A stretch of 64,000 bases of DNA from Gemmatimonadota bacterium. Lineage in GTDB: Bacteria > Gemmatimonadota > Gemmatimonadetes > Gemmatimonadales > Gemmatimonadaceae. Both the position numbers and the translations under genes were made by a program. Under the pieces are notes generated by a model. The model did no database searches, was not told the DNA's origin, and saw only the letters and a program-made list of their open reading frames with translations. Of this stretch, positions 17,086-25,086 are shown piece after piece; the first letter of the stretch is position 1; every line of letters starts with the position of its first letter. The stretch covers positions 868,001 to 932,000 of the forward strand of contig JADJAD010000001.1 in NCBI GenBank assembly GCA_016704465.1. Reading direction: 5' to 3'.

Positions 17086-17859
17086 CTAGAACCCCGACTT
17101 CACTCCCAGCAGGATCTGGGCGTCGTTGTTGCTCTGCGCCCCGCGTCCGCGCGCCGCGCTGTCGTACTGCGACAGGTACGAGATCGTGATGCTGGTGGAC
17201 TGTCGGACGGCGAAGCTCAGCTCCGAAGCGGAGTTGACCGTGTAGATCTGCAGGTCGCTCACCCTCGGCTGCCAGAAGGTGGTATGCGAGAGCTTGAGGC
17301 GAGCGTCGAACTGGTGGCGAAAGCGAGCGCGTCCGGACCATCGTGCCGCCGTGATGGTGTTGGAATCGGGCGAGAGCCGGCTGGGGCGCAGGCGTTCGGC
17401 AAGCATGGCGACCGAGATGTTGGCTTCGGTGGCGGCGTTCTTCAGCAGCACCGCCTTGCCTCCGATCCCCACCCCGATTCGATCGAGCACGCGCTTCTCG
17501 TAGCTCGCTTCGTAGTTGGCGAACAGAAAGGGCGAGACATCGGCGTACGGGCGGTAGTCGAGCGACAGCGCGCCGAGCCAGGTGCGGCGCGTGACCGTGC
17601 GCGGGAGTGAGTCGCGCGCGGCGTCGGCATAGCCGAAGCTGAGCGAGCCACCGAACTGCATGGTGCTGTCGGCACGCCCGAGTTCGACCTTCGAGAAGAG
17701 GGCGCGCTGGTCGGTGTTGCCCTGAAAGAGCGACGCGGCGGCCTCGATGCCGCCGGACCAGGGCCTGGGTGGCGCCTTGGCCTGGGCTGTGGCGACGGAG
17801 GGAGCGACCGTGGCGGCAACGGCGAGCACGACCGCCAACGGGGAGAAAACGAACCGCAT
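17086..17859 (-). CDS. DUF481 family outer-membrane protein
   Basis: A 257-residue exported protein of the DUF481 (YdiY-like, salt-induced outer membrane protein) family, predicted to be a small beta-barrel. After a signal peptide ending near ATAQA come alternating strands such as SGGIEAAASLFQGNTDQRALFSKVELG, WLGALSLDYRPYADVSPFLFANYEASYEKRVLDRIGVGIGGK and the closing AQILLGVKSGF with a terminal phenylalanine. I place the start at ATG 17859 because the longer frame to 17922 runs through a strong terminator hairpin that belongs to the upstream gene. Function of the family is unknown. Confidence 0.8.
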   Translation of the reverse strand: MRFVFSPLAVVLAVAATVAPSVATAQAKAPPRPWSGGIEAAASLFQGNTDQRALFSKVELGRADSTMQFGGSLSFGYADAARDSLPRTVTRRTWLGALSLDYRPYADVSPFLFANYEASYEKRVLDRIGVGIGGKAVLLKNAATEANISVAMLAERLRPSRLSPDSNTITAARWSGRARFRHQFDARLKLSHTTFWQPRVSDLQIYTVNSASELSFAVRQSTSITISYLSQYDSAARGRGAQSNNDAQILLGVKSGF

Positions 17860-17889
17860 GAACATCCCCGGTGGACAGGGGGAGAAGTG

Positions 17890-17920
17890 GCGACGCGCCC
17901 CGGGGACCGGGGCGCGTCGC
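17890..17920. terminator. Perfect 14-bp hairpin after the BNR-repeat gene
   Basis: GCGACGCGCCCCGG and its exact complement flank a 3-base loop 37 bases downstream of the stop of the leftward BNR-repeat gene and just upstream of the DUF481 start. It is the strongest stem in this part of the window. Confidence 0.65.
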
Positions 17921-17957
17921 AACGAGCATGTGATGCAATGTCAACGATTTACGGGTG

Positions 17958-20900
17958 TCACGCAATCGGCTTGAGCAGCGCGCTCATCTTCGCGTTGAAG
18001 GCGGGGAGTTCCTTGTCGAGCAGGAGTTGGAAGGCGGCCTTGGCGCGCGCGAGGTCGGCCTCGAGTTCCCGCAGGGTCTGCATCGACGAGTCGGTGGGAC
18101 GCCAGTCGGCCCCGCCGGCCACGTCGCCGGCACCGCTCCCGACCTCTCCCGCCAGCCACAACAAAGAGAGATAGGTACGGTACGTCTCGACGAACCACTT
18201 GTCGTCCGAGTGCAGGTCGTGGCGCGACAGCAGGATGAGCTCGACGTCGAGCATCTTGCGGTCCATCTCCTTGAGCGCCTTGACCGCCTCGGCGTTCCCG
18301 GCGTTGGCCTTGACCTGGTCCTCGATGTTCTTGCGCAGCACCTCGAGGCGATTCACGATCTCGGCCGTCTCGGTCAACCGGTCGCGCACCCGCACCTGCG
18401 CCGCGGTCGATTCCACCAGGTCGGTGTCGGCGGTGGTGAGGTCCGTCGCCTTGAGCACGGTCAGTGACTGGGTGAACGTGCGCCCGCCGGCCGTCAGCCG
18501 CACGCTGTACGTGCCCGGCGAGCCGAGTGGGCCCTGACTCTGCGGCTGCTGGATTCCCCAGTGGGCGATGGGGCGCGTGTCTTTCCCCTTGTAGACCGGT
18601 TCATCCCAGATGTAGGGGTTGTCGGGGGGGAGCGTGCGCAGCGCCACCGGGACAGCGAGATCGTAACGCAGGTTCCACACCACTCGATTGATGCCGACGC
18701 GCGGACGCACGGCCAGGCGCCGGGCCAGGCGACCGGCGGCATCGGTGACCTCGAGCGTTACCTCGGACGTGTCGGCGGCGCGGAACGTCAGGTCGACGCG
18801 CCCCTCACGCGCCCGGCGGATGCCGGGGCGCGGGGCGAAGAGCGAGGCGCCGGCAGCCGCAACGCCTCCTTCCTGCAGCGCCTTGAGGTCGCGCAGCACC
18901 CACAATCCGCGTCCGTATGTGGAGACGACTGCGTCGTTCCAGCCCGCAGGGATCTCGATCCAGGTGACCGGGGCGGCGGGGAGGCCCTGCTGGTGCTGCA
19001 CCCAGTGCGCCCCATCGTCCATCGAGTAGTAGAATCCGTGCCCGGACCCCGCCAGCAGCATCCCCTTGCGTTCGGGGTGCTCGGCGACGCTCAGCAGGTA
19101 GTCCAGCGGATGCGTGGACGGCAGGTCGCCGACGATGCTCTTCCAGGTCTTGCCGTAGTCGCTGGTCTTGTAGAGGTAGGGGCGTCGGTCATCGTTGGTG
19201 TGCAGGTCTACCACCATGTAGGCGGTGGCTGCGTCGTGCGGCGACGGCTGGATTGCTCGCACGGTCCCCCACGTCGGCAGCCCGGTCACGTTCTTCGTGA
19301 GGTCGGTCCACTGCCCGCCGCCATTGCGGGTCACCCAGACCTTTCCGTCGTTTGTCCCGGCCCAGATGAGCCCGCGCTCGACCTTGGACGGCGCGATCGC
19401 GAAGACCACTTCGCCGTAGAACTGGCCGAGGTTGTCGCCGATCACCCCGCCCGATGGCTTCACCTTCGAGGGATCCTGCGTGGACAGGTCGGGCGAGATG
19501 ACGTCCCAGCTCTGCCCGTTGTTGCTGGTGCGGAAGATGACCTGGCAGCCGTAGTAGACCGTCTTCGTATCGAAGGGATCGATGGCGAGGGGGGCGGTCC
19601 AGTGACAGCGGTACTTGAGGTCGTCCGGGGGCGAGTCGAGCGTGATGCGATACGGCTGCACCGAGCGCGCCGTCCCCGTCTTGTGGTTGTAGCGGGTGAC
19701 CTTGTTGCCATAGCACGAGGCCCAGATGATGTCCGGCTCGTTCGGGTCGGGGATGGTGAAGCCCGATTCGCACCCGCCGATGCCGTGGTCCCACTCGAAG
19801 ATCCGCTCGGGTGACTGGCCATAGGCGAGCGGACCACCGGCCCCCATGCCCGGGGTGCCGCGCTCGACCCCGTCGCTCGGACCGCGCATGGTCCCGTTGT
19901 CCTGCCGGTTGCTGTACACGCGGTAGGGAATCTCCTTGTCCACCGCCACGTGGTACATCTGCCCGTTGTTGAGCACCACGCGCCGCCGCTGCTTCATGTG
20001 CGTCGTGGTGATGGTGAAGCCCACGTCGTCGGTCAGCCCGAAGTGGTCCGGGTTGCTGGGGGAGATCCAGATGTCGTGTGTGTCGCCTCCCCAGCGCGAG
20101 TCGGTGAACGTCTTGCCGCCGTCCATGGAGGTCCAGAACGACGAGTTGGCGACGTACACCTCATCCTCGTTGCCGCTGTTCACCGCCAGGTGCAGGTAGT
20201 AGCCGGCGCGTCCGATCAGGGCGCGCTGCCAGCTCACCACGTTCCAGGTGGCGCCAGCGTCGTCGGAGCGCCACAGCGACCCCTGGTCGAGCGTCTGGAT
20301 GAGGGCGAAGATGCGGTTGGAGTTCGTGGGGGCGATGGCCACGCCGATCTTCCCGATCGGGGCCTTGGGGAGCCCGACGTGCTCAACCTTCTTCCAGGTG
20401 TCGCCGCCGTTGCGGGTCGTCCAGATCCCGCTTCCCGGACCTCCGCTGGTCATCCCCCACGGCTTCATGACGACCTGCCACATCCCGACGACGAGAACGT
20501 TGGGATCCTTCGCGTCCATGGCGATGTCGGAGCAGCCGGTGTTTTGGTCGACGAAGGCGGATCGCTTCCAGGTCGCACCGCCGTCGGTGGTCTTGTACAC
20601 CCCGCGCTCGTCCTGCGGCCCGGTGGTGCGCCCGAGGGCGCAGACGTAGACGACGTTGGCGTCCGTCGGGTGCACGAGGATGCGGGCGATGCGACCGGTC
20701 TCGCGCAGTCCCATGTTGCGCCACGTCGCGCCGGAGTCGGTGGACTTGTAGACCCCGTCGCCGGTGATGTCGGACTCGCGAATGGCCCACGCCTCGCCGG
20801 TCCCGGCCCACACAGTCGCCTTGTCGCTCGGCGCCACGGCAAGCGCACCGATGGCCTGCACCGGCTGGTCATCGAAGATGGGGCGCCAGTTGGCACCGCC

Positions 20901-21170
20901 GTCGGTCGTCTTCCAGATGCCGCCTGATGCGGAGCCGGCGTACCAGATGGCCGTATCACCCTCGACCCCGGCCAGCGAGGCGAATCGTCCACCGGTGGCG
21001 GGGCCGAGGAACTCGAAGCCGTAGGGGCGCCCGGCGATCGGGGCGTTAGGATCGGCCGGCGCGCCGCGCTGGGCCGCCGCCGGGGCGGCGAACAGCGGCA
21101 GCGTGGCGATGACCGCGAGTCCGGCGACGATGCGCCGGACGGACGACGACGAACGAAACGAAGGATGCAT
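17958..21170 (-). CDS. Exported BNR/Asp-box repeat protein (sortilin/VPS10-like glycosyl hydrolase)
   Basis: A 1070-residue exported protein with a beta-propeller made of BNR/Asp-box repeats. After a signal peptide (IVAGLAVIATLPLFAAPAAA) there are about ten Asp boxes, including TTDGGANW, STDSGATW, TRNGGDTW, SDDAGATW, SMDGGKTF, TSNNGQSW, TSDYGKTW and SMDDGAHW. From about residue 770 an Ig-like domain follows (VDLTFRAADTSEVTLEVTDAAGRLARRL) and the last 180 residues are helical with coiled-coil-like heptads. Proteins of this shape are common in Gemmatimonadota and are labelled glycosyl hydrolases, but no catalytic residues can be assigned; binding of glycans or peptides is equally possible. Confidence 0.85.
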   Translation of the reverse strand: MHPSFRSSSSVRRIVAGLAVIATLPLFAAPAAAQRGAPADPNAPIAGRPYGFEFLGPATGGRFASLAGVEGDTAIWYAGSASGGIWKTTDGGANWRPIFDDQPVQAIGALAVAPSDKATVWAGTGEAWAIRESDITGDGVYKSTDSGATWRNMGLRETGRIARILVHPTDANVVYVCALGRTTGPQDERGVYKTTDGGATWKRSAFVDQNTGCSDIAMDAKDPNVLVVGMWQVVMKPWGMTSGGPGSGIWTTRNGGDTWKKVEHVGLPKAPIGKIGVAIAPTNSNRIFALIQTLDQGSLWRSDDAGATWNVVSWQRALIGRAGYYLHLAVNSGNEDEVYVANSSFWTSMDGGKTFTDSRWGGDTHDIWISPSNPDHFGLTDDVGFTITTTHMKQRRRVVLNNGQMYHVAVDKEIPYRVYSNRQDNGTMRGPSDGVERGTPGMGAGGPLAYGQSPERIFEWDHGIGGCESGFTIPDPNEPDIIWASCYGNKVTRYNHKTGTARSVQPYRITLDSPPDDLKYRCHWTAPLAIDPFDTKTVYYGCQVIFRTSNNGQSWDVISPDLSTQDPSKVKPSGGVIGDNLGQFYGEVVFAIAPSKVERGLIWAGTNDGKVWVTRNGGGQWTDLTKNVTGLPTWGTVRAIQPSPHDAATAYMVVDLHTNDDRRPYLYKTSDYGKTWKSIVGDLPSTHPLDYLLSVAEHPERKGMLLAGSGHGFYYSMDDGAHWVQHQQGLPAAPVTWIEIPAGWNDAVVSTYGRGLWVLRDLKALQEGGVAAAGASLFAPRPGIRRAREGRVDLTFRAADTSEVTLEVTDAAGRLARRLAVRPRVGINRVVWNLRYDLAVPVALRTLPPDNPYIWDEPVYKGKDTRPIAHWGIQQPQSQGPLGSPGTYSVRLTAGGRTFTQSLTVLKATDLTTADTDLVESTAAQVRVRDRLTETAEIVNRLEVLRKNIEDQVKANAGNAEAVKALKEMDRKMLDVELILLSRHDLHSDDKWFVETYRTYLSLLWLAGEVGSGAGDVAGGADWRPTDSSMQTLRELEADLARAKAAFQLLLDKELPAFNAKMSALLKPIA

Positions 21171-21440
21171 GGCGACGAGGTGGCGTAGGGCGTGTGGGAC
21201 GTGTGGCCTGCGGAGGGATTCGGGGTCGGGACAGGGACGCTATGGCTGCCCGCGCGGGAGCGGAATCGTGCAGCAGGGCGCGAACGAAGCAGTGCCGCGC
21301 GTCTCGTAGCATACGCCCTGGCGCCCTGTCTCGCTGCCGAGCCCGCACATTGCCGGGGTGTTCTCCGATCCCTCGGCGCGCCGTAGCTTTGCGACGACGA
21401 GGCTGGGGCCTCTTCACCGGACACTTCCCAGGAGCAACGC

Positions 21441-22499
21441 GTGCGCCACTCCCTCCTCCTCGCGACCGTCATCGTCGTCGGCGTCGCCTGCACGACCCAG
21501 ACGGCGGCCCCCCCATCGGCCGACGGATCTGCCGGTGCCCCCGCGGCGGCGGCCTATTTCGACACCACCGGTCGGAGCGACATCCTCGGCGGCGGGGCGC
21601 GGCTGATCCCGATCTCGACGCCGAAGGGGACGTTCAACGTCTGGACGAAGCGAGTCGGCAACAACCCGACCATCAAGCTTCTCCTGCTGCACGGCGGACC
21701 CGGGATGACGCACGAGTATTTCGAGGCCGCCGATTCGTACTTCCCCGGCGCGAGCATCGAGTACTACTACTACGATCAGTTAGGCTCACACTACTCCGAC
21801 CAGCCGAAGGACTCGTCGCTGTGGAATACCGAGCGATTCGTCGAGGAGGTCGAGCAAGTCCGGCAGGCGCTGGGACTCGACCAGGAAAATTTCTACCTGC
21901 TGGGGTCGTCGTGGGGCGGAATCCTGGCGATGGAGTACGCGCTCAAGTACCAGCATCACCTGAGGGGGCTGATCATCTCCAACATGATGGCGAGCATTCC
22001 TGCGTACAACGAATACGCGCAACAGACGCTCATGCCGGCGATGGACCCGACGGTGCTCGCCGAGGTGAAGGCGCTGGAGGCAAGGAAGGACTACGGGAAT
22101 CCGCGCTACATGGAGCTGCTCATCCCCAACCACTACCAGCTGCACGTGCTCCGCATGCCGCCAGAGCAGTGGCCCGACCCCGTACAGCGCGCCTTCAAGC
22201 ACGTCAACAACGACGTCTACATCCCGATGCAGGGACCGAGCGAGCTGGGGGCAAGCGGAAAGCTGGCGCAGTGGGACCGGACGGCCGACCTGTCGAAGAT
22301 CACCGTGCCGACCCTGATGATCGGCGCCGCGCACGACACCATGGATCCCAAGCACATGGAGTGGATGTCGACGCAGGTGAAGCGCGGGCGCTACCTGCAC
22401 TGCCCGAACGGCAGCCACCTGGCGATGTACGACGACCCGACGACGTACTTCACCGGGGTCATCAAGTTCCTGAAGGACGTGGACGGCGGGCGGTTCTGA
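21441..22499 (+). CDS. Proline iminopeptidase-family (S33) lipoprotein
   Basis: An alpha/beta hydrolase of peptidase family S33 that would remove N-terminal proline from peptides, here anchored to the membrane. GTG 21441 follows AGGAG and starts a lipoprotein signal with lipobox VGVAC. Catalytic features are the oxyanion HGGPG loop (LLLLHGGPGMTHEYF), the nucleophile elbow GSSWGG, the acid in IGAAHDTMDP and the histidine in PNGSHLA. Length (352) is normal. A CocE-type hydrolase begins 14 bases after the stop, so the two probably form an operon for peptide breakdown outside the cytoplasm. Confidence 0.88.
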   Translation: MRHSLLLATVIVVGVACTTQTAAPPSADGSAGAPAAAAYFDTTGRSDILGGGARLIPISTPKGTFNVWTKRVGNNPTIKLLLLHGGPGMTHEYFEAADSYFPGASIEYYYYDQLGSHYSDQPKDSSLWNTERFVEEVEQVRQALGLDQENFYLLGSSWGGILAMEYALKYQHHLRGLIISNMMASIPAYNEYAQQTLMPAMDPTVLAEVKALEARKDYGNPRYMELLIPNHYQLHVLRMPPEQWPDPVQRAFKHVNNDVYIPMQGPSELGASGKLAQWDRTADLSKITVPTLMIGAAHDTMDPKHMEWMSTQVKRGRYLHCPNGSHLAMYDDPTTYFTGVIKFLKDVDGGRF

Positions 22500-22513
22500 T
22501 CCGTGCGGGTGTG

Positions 22514-24310
22514 ATGGTAAGGACGCTGCTGGCTGCCTGCGCGCTCTGGGTCTCGACCGCGCCGGCACAAGCCGTCGACTCAACGGTTGCCGTTGTCATG
22601 CGCGATGGTGTGGTGCTGCGCGCCATCGTGCTGCGCCCGGCGGCTGCGGGGCGGTTCCCGACGCTCGTCTATCGCACGCCGTACGGCGCGGAGTCCGCGC
22701 TGCGCGACTACTCCACCTTTCACGCAGCGGTTGCACGCGGTTACGCCGTCGTGTTGCAGGACGTCCGAGGGCGGTACCGCTCAGATGGCGACTTTCTTCC
22801 ATACCGCCAGGAAGGGGTCGACGGATTCGACACGATCGAGTGGGCGGCGGCGCAGCCGTGGTCCACCGGCGAGGTGGGGACGTTCGGCCTGTCGTATCCC
22901 GGCGCGGTGCAGTGGCTGGCCGCGATGGAGAACCCTCCGCACCTCAAGGCCATGGTCCCGGCGATGACCTTTTCGCGCCCGGACAACTTCTGGTACTCGG
23001 GCGGGGCGCTCGACTTGTCGTGGCTTTCGTGGATCTGGTTCAACATTGCCCCGGACGAGCGGCGACGGCGCGACCTGCCGGGCCCGCGCACGCGGCGCGA
23101 CGCGGCGGCGGCGTGGGACTCGTTAGATCCGCGCCTCGTGGCGCGCCGCCCGGCGCGCGATGTGCCCGAGATCCTCGCGGTGGCGCCGTGGTATCGCGAG
23201 TGGATGGACCACGCACCTGGCGATCCGTGGTGGCGCTGGGCCGACTTGCGAGGGCGGTACGGGCGCACGAGTGCCGCCGTGCTCAACATCAGCGGCTGGC
23301 ACGACGAAGCCTACGGGCCCGAGGGGGCGACCACGAACTTCCTCGGGCTGCTCGAGGCACGCCGCGATGCGGATGATGCGCGTGCCTTCCTCATCCTCGG
23401 GCCGTGGCAGCACGGGGTGGGGGCGATCGACAACCGCAGCGACTCGGCGCGCGCGGGGGAGCGTTTCTTCGGGCGCACGGCAGGACTCAACTACGACTCG
23501 CTGGTGCTGCGCTTCATGGATCGCTACGTGCGCGGCATGTCCAATGGGCTGGACGCAGAGCCGCGGGTGCGGGCCTTCGTCATGGGCGAGAACCGGTGGC
23601 GCACGGCGAACCAGTGGCCGGTGCCCGGCACTGATGTGCGCACGTTCGCCCTCTCCGCCCCCGCGCCGGCTGCGGCGCGCTCCACGGCCCGTGTCGCACC
23701 GCGCCGAGGCACGTTAGGCGCGCGCACGACCACGGTTCGCACCTGGTCGCTGGTGAGTGACCCGTCGCGGCCGATCGTCGATCCGTTCGACGCCTCCTAC
23801 GGTGCCCACGACTTTCGCGCGCTCGCCGACCACGCCGAGACACTGGCATTCGACAGCGCTCCATTCGAGCGCGATACGCGGGTGCTGGGGCGCATCGTCG
23901 TGCGGCTGGCGGTGAGGCTCGACGTGGTCGACTCCACGGCACCGCCGCCGCGGGATGCGGACGTCTACGTGCGCCTGTTCGACGTTGCGCCGGACGGAAC
24001 GGCGTGGAACCTGATGAGCCCAGGGCTCGAACTGACCCGGCTCAGCGTTGCGCGCGGTGGGCGCATGCTTGCGCCGGGCGAAGTCGCCGAGGTGAACATC
24101 GGACACCATCTGACCGGCAACCTCTTTCGTGCCGGACATCGCCTGCGCGCGGTGGTGCTGCCGAGTTTCCATCCGCACTTCGGCCTCAACCCGCAGACGG
24201 GCGCGCGGGAGACCGACGCGGGATCGGTGCGTCGCGCACGCATCACCGTGCTCACGGGCGGGGCCCATCGCTCGGAGATCGAGGTGCCGGTGGTGGCGGG
24301 CGAGCGCTGA
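22514..24310 (+). CDS. CocE/NonD-family exported hydrolase (PepX-like)
   Basis: A 598-residue serine hydrolase of the CocE/Xaa-Pro dipeptidyl-peptidase (PepX) family, with an N-terminal signal sequence (LLAACALWVSTAPAQA). The nucleophile lies in GTFGLSYPGAVQW, the acid in NISGWHDEAYGP and the histidine in LGPWQHGVG. The C-terminal beta-sandwich (from about residue 400, RVLGRIVVRLAV to HRLRAVVLPSFHPHF) matches the PepX C-terminal domain. Start ATG 22514 lies 14 bases after the iminopeptidase stop. Substrate may be prolyl peptides or esters such as beta-lactam side chains; the sequence does not decide. Confidence 0.87.
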   Translation: MVRTLLAACALWVSTAPAQAVDSTVAVVMRDGVVLRAIVLRPAAAGRFPTLVYRTPYGAESALRDYSTFHAAVARGYAVVLQDVRGRYRSDGDFLPYRQEGVDGFDTIEWAAAQPWSTGEVGTFGLSYPGAVQWLAAMENPPHLKAMVPAMTFSRPDNFWYSGGALDLSWLSWIWFNIAPDERRRRDLPGPRTRRDAAAAWDSLDPRLVARRPARDVPEILAVAPWYREWMDHAPGDPWWRWADLRGRYGRTSAAVLNISGWHDEAYGPEGATTNFLGLLEARRDADDARAFLILGPWQHGVGAIDNRSDSARAGERFFGRTAGLNYDSLVLRFMDRYVRGMSNGLDAEPRVRAFVMGENRWRTANQWPVPGTDVRTFALSAPAPAAARSTARVAPRRGTLGARTTTVRTWSLVSDPSRPIVDPFDASYGAHDFRALADHAETLAFDSAPFERDTRVLGRIVVRLAVRLDVVDSTAPPPRDADVYVRLFDVAPDGTAWNLMSPGLELTRLSVARGGRMLAPGEVAEVNIGHHLTGNLFRAGHRLRAVVLPSFHPHFGLNPQTGARETDAGSVRRARITVLTGGAHRSEIEVPVVAGER

Positions 24311-24503
24311 CCGGCTCGGCACGAGACGCACAGTTTCCTTTACTGCCCGCAGCTGCGGACCCGGACGACGACGCCAGGGCACAGCAGTGATCCACCGCGC
24401 AGCATAAGGATGACGCGCGGCTTCGACGTGCCCAGCCTCGTGCCGGGGTGCACACAAGTCCGCCCCCCTCCCCTTGCGCACTCGGCGCCGCCGAGCCGAC
24501 ACT

Positions 24504-25058
24504 ATGGGCATGCCCGCGCACGACGCCACGTACTACACGGTGGACGAGGTCCTGGCCTTCCCCAACGACGGCCAGAAGTACGAGCTGGCGTATGGCAAGC
24601 TGCTCGTGAGCCCGTCGCCGCTCTTCCGGCACCAGCGCATCGTCATGCGACTGGCATATGCGCTGATAGCGTATTGCGAGCGCTTCGGGGTCGGCCAGGT
24701 GTTCAACGTGGAGGCCGACCTCACTTGGGGGCGTCAGGACGTGCTCACGCAGCCGGATGTGTTCGTGATCGGCGCCGAGGACAGCGCCGTGCGTGCCTGG
24801 GCAGACGTGCGGCGGGTTTCGCTTATCGCCGAGGTGCTCAGCCCGTCGTCGCGCACACACGACCGGTTCGATAAGCGACGGGTGTTCCAGGATCGCGCAG
24901 TCGGCCTGTACTGGATCATCGATCCGGTGGAACGAAGCGCGGAAGTGTGGACGCCGCAGGCGCAGTTCCCCGTGCGGGAACATGAGTCACTGACGTGGAC
25001 CCCGGCTGGGGTGACGGAGCCATTTTCCGTGTCGTTGGGGGAGTTGCTGGCGGACTAG
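24504..25058 (+). CDS. Uma2-family restriction-endonuclease-fold protein
   Basis: A 184-residue Uma2 (DUF820) protein with the PD-(D/E)xK nuclease fold. The core elements are YTVDEVLAFPNDGQKYELAYGKLLVSPSP at the start, QPDVFVI in the middle with the catalytic aspartate, and LIAEVLSPSSRTHDRFDKRRVFQDRAVGLYWIID with the glutamate and a basic residue set. Such proteins occur in many copies in some phyla and their biological role is unsettled. It stands alone between the CocE gene and the convergent PIG-L gene; the 193 bases before it show no recognisable element. Confidence 0.85.
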   Translation: MGMPAHDATYYTVDEVLAFPNDGQKYELAYGKLLVSPSPLFRHQRIVMRLAYALIAYCERFGVGQVFNVEADLTWGRQDVLTQPDVFVIGAEDSAVRAWADVRRVSLIAEVLSPSSRTHDRFDKRRVFQDRAVGLYWIIDPVERSAEVWTPQAQFPVREHESLTWTPAGVTEPFSVSLGELLAD

Positions 25059-25086
25059 CGAGGAGCGGGCGCAGTGGAGCCGCGCA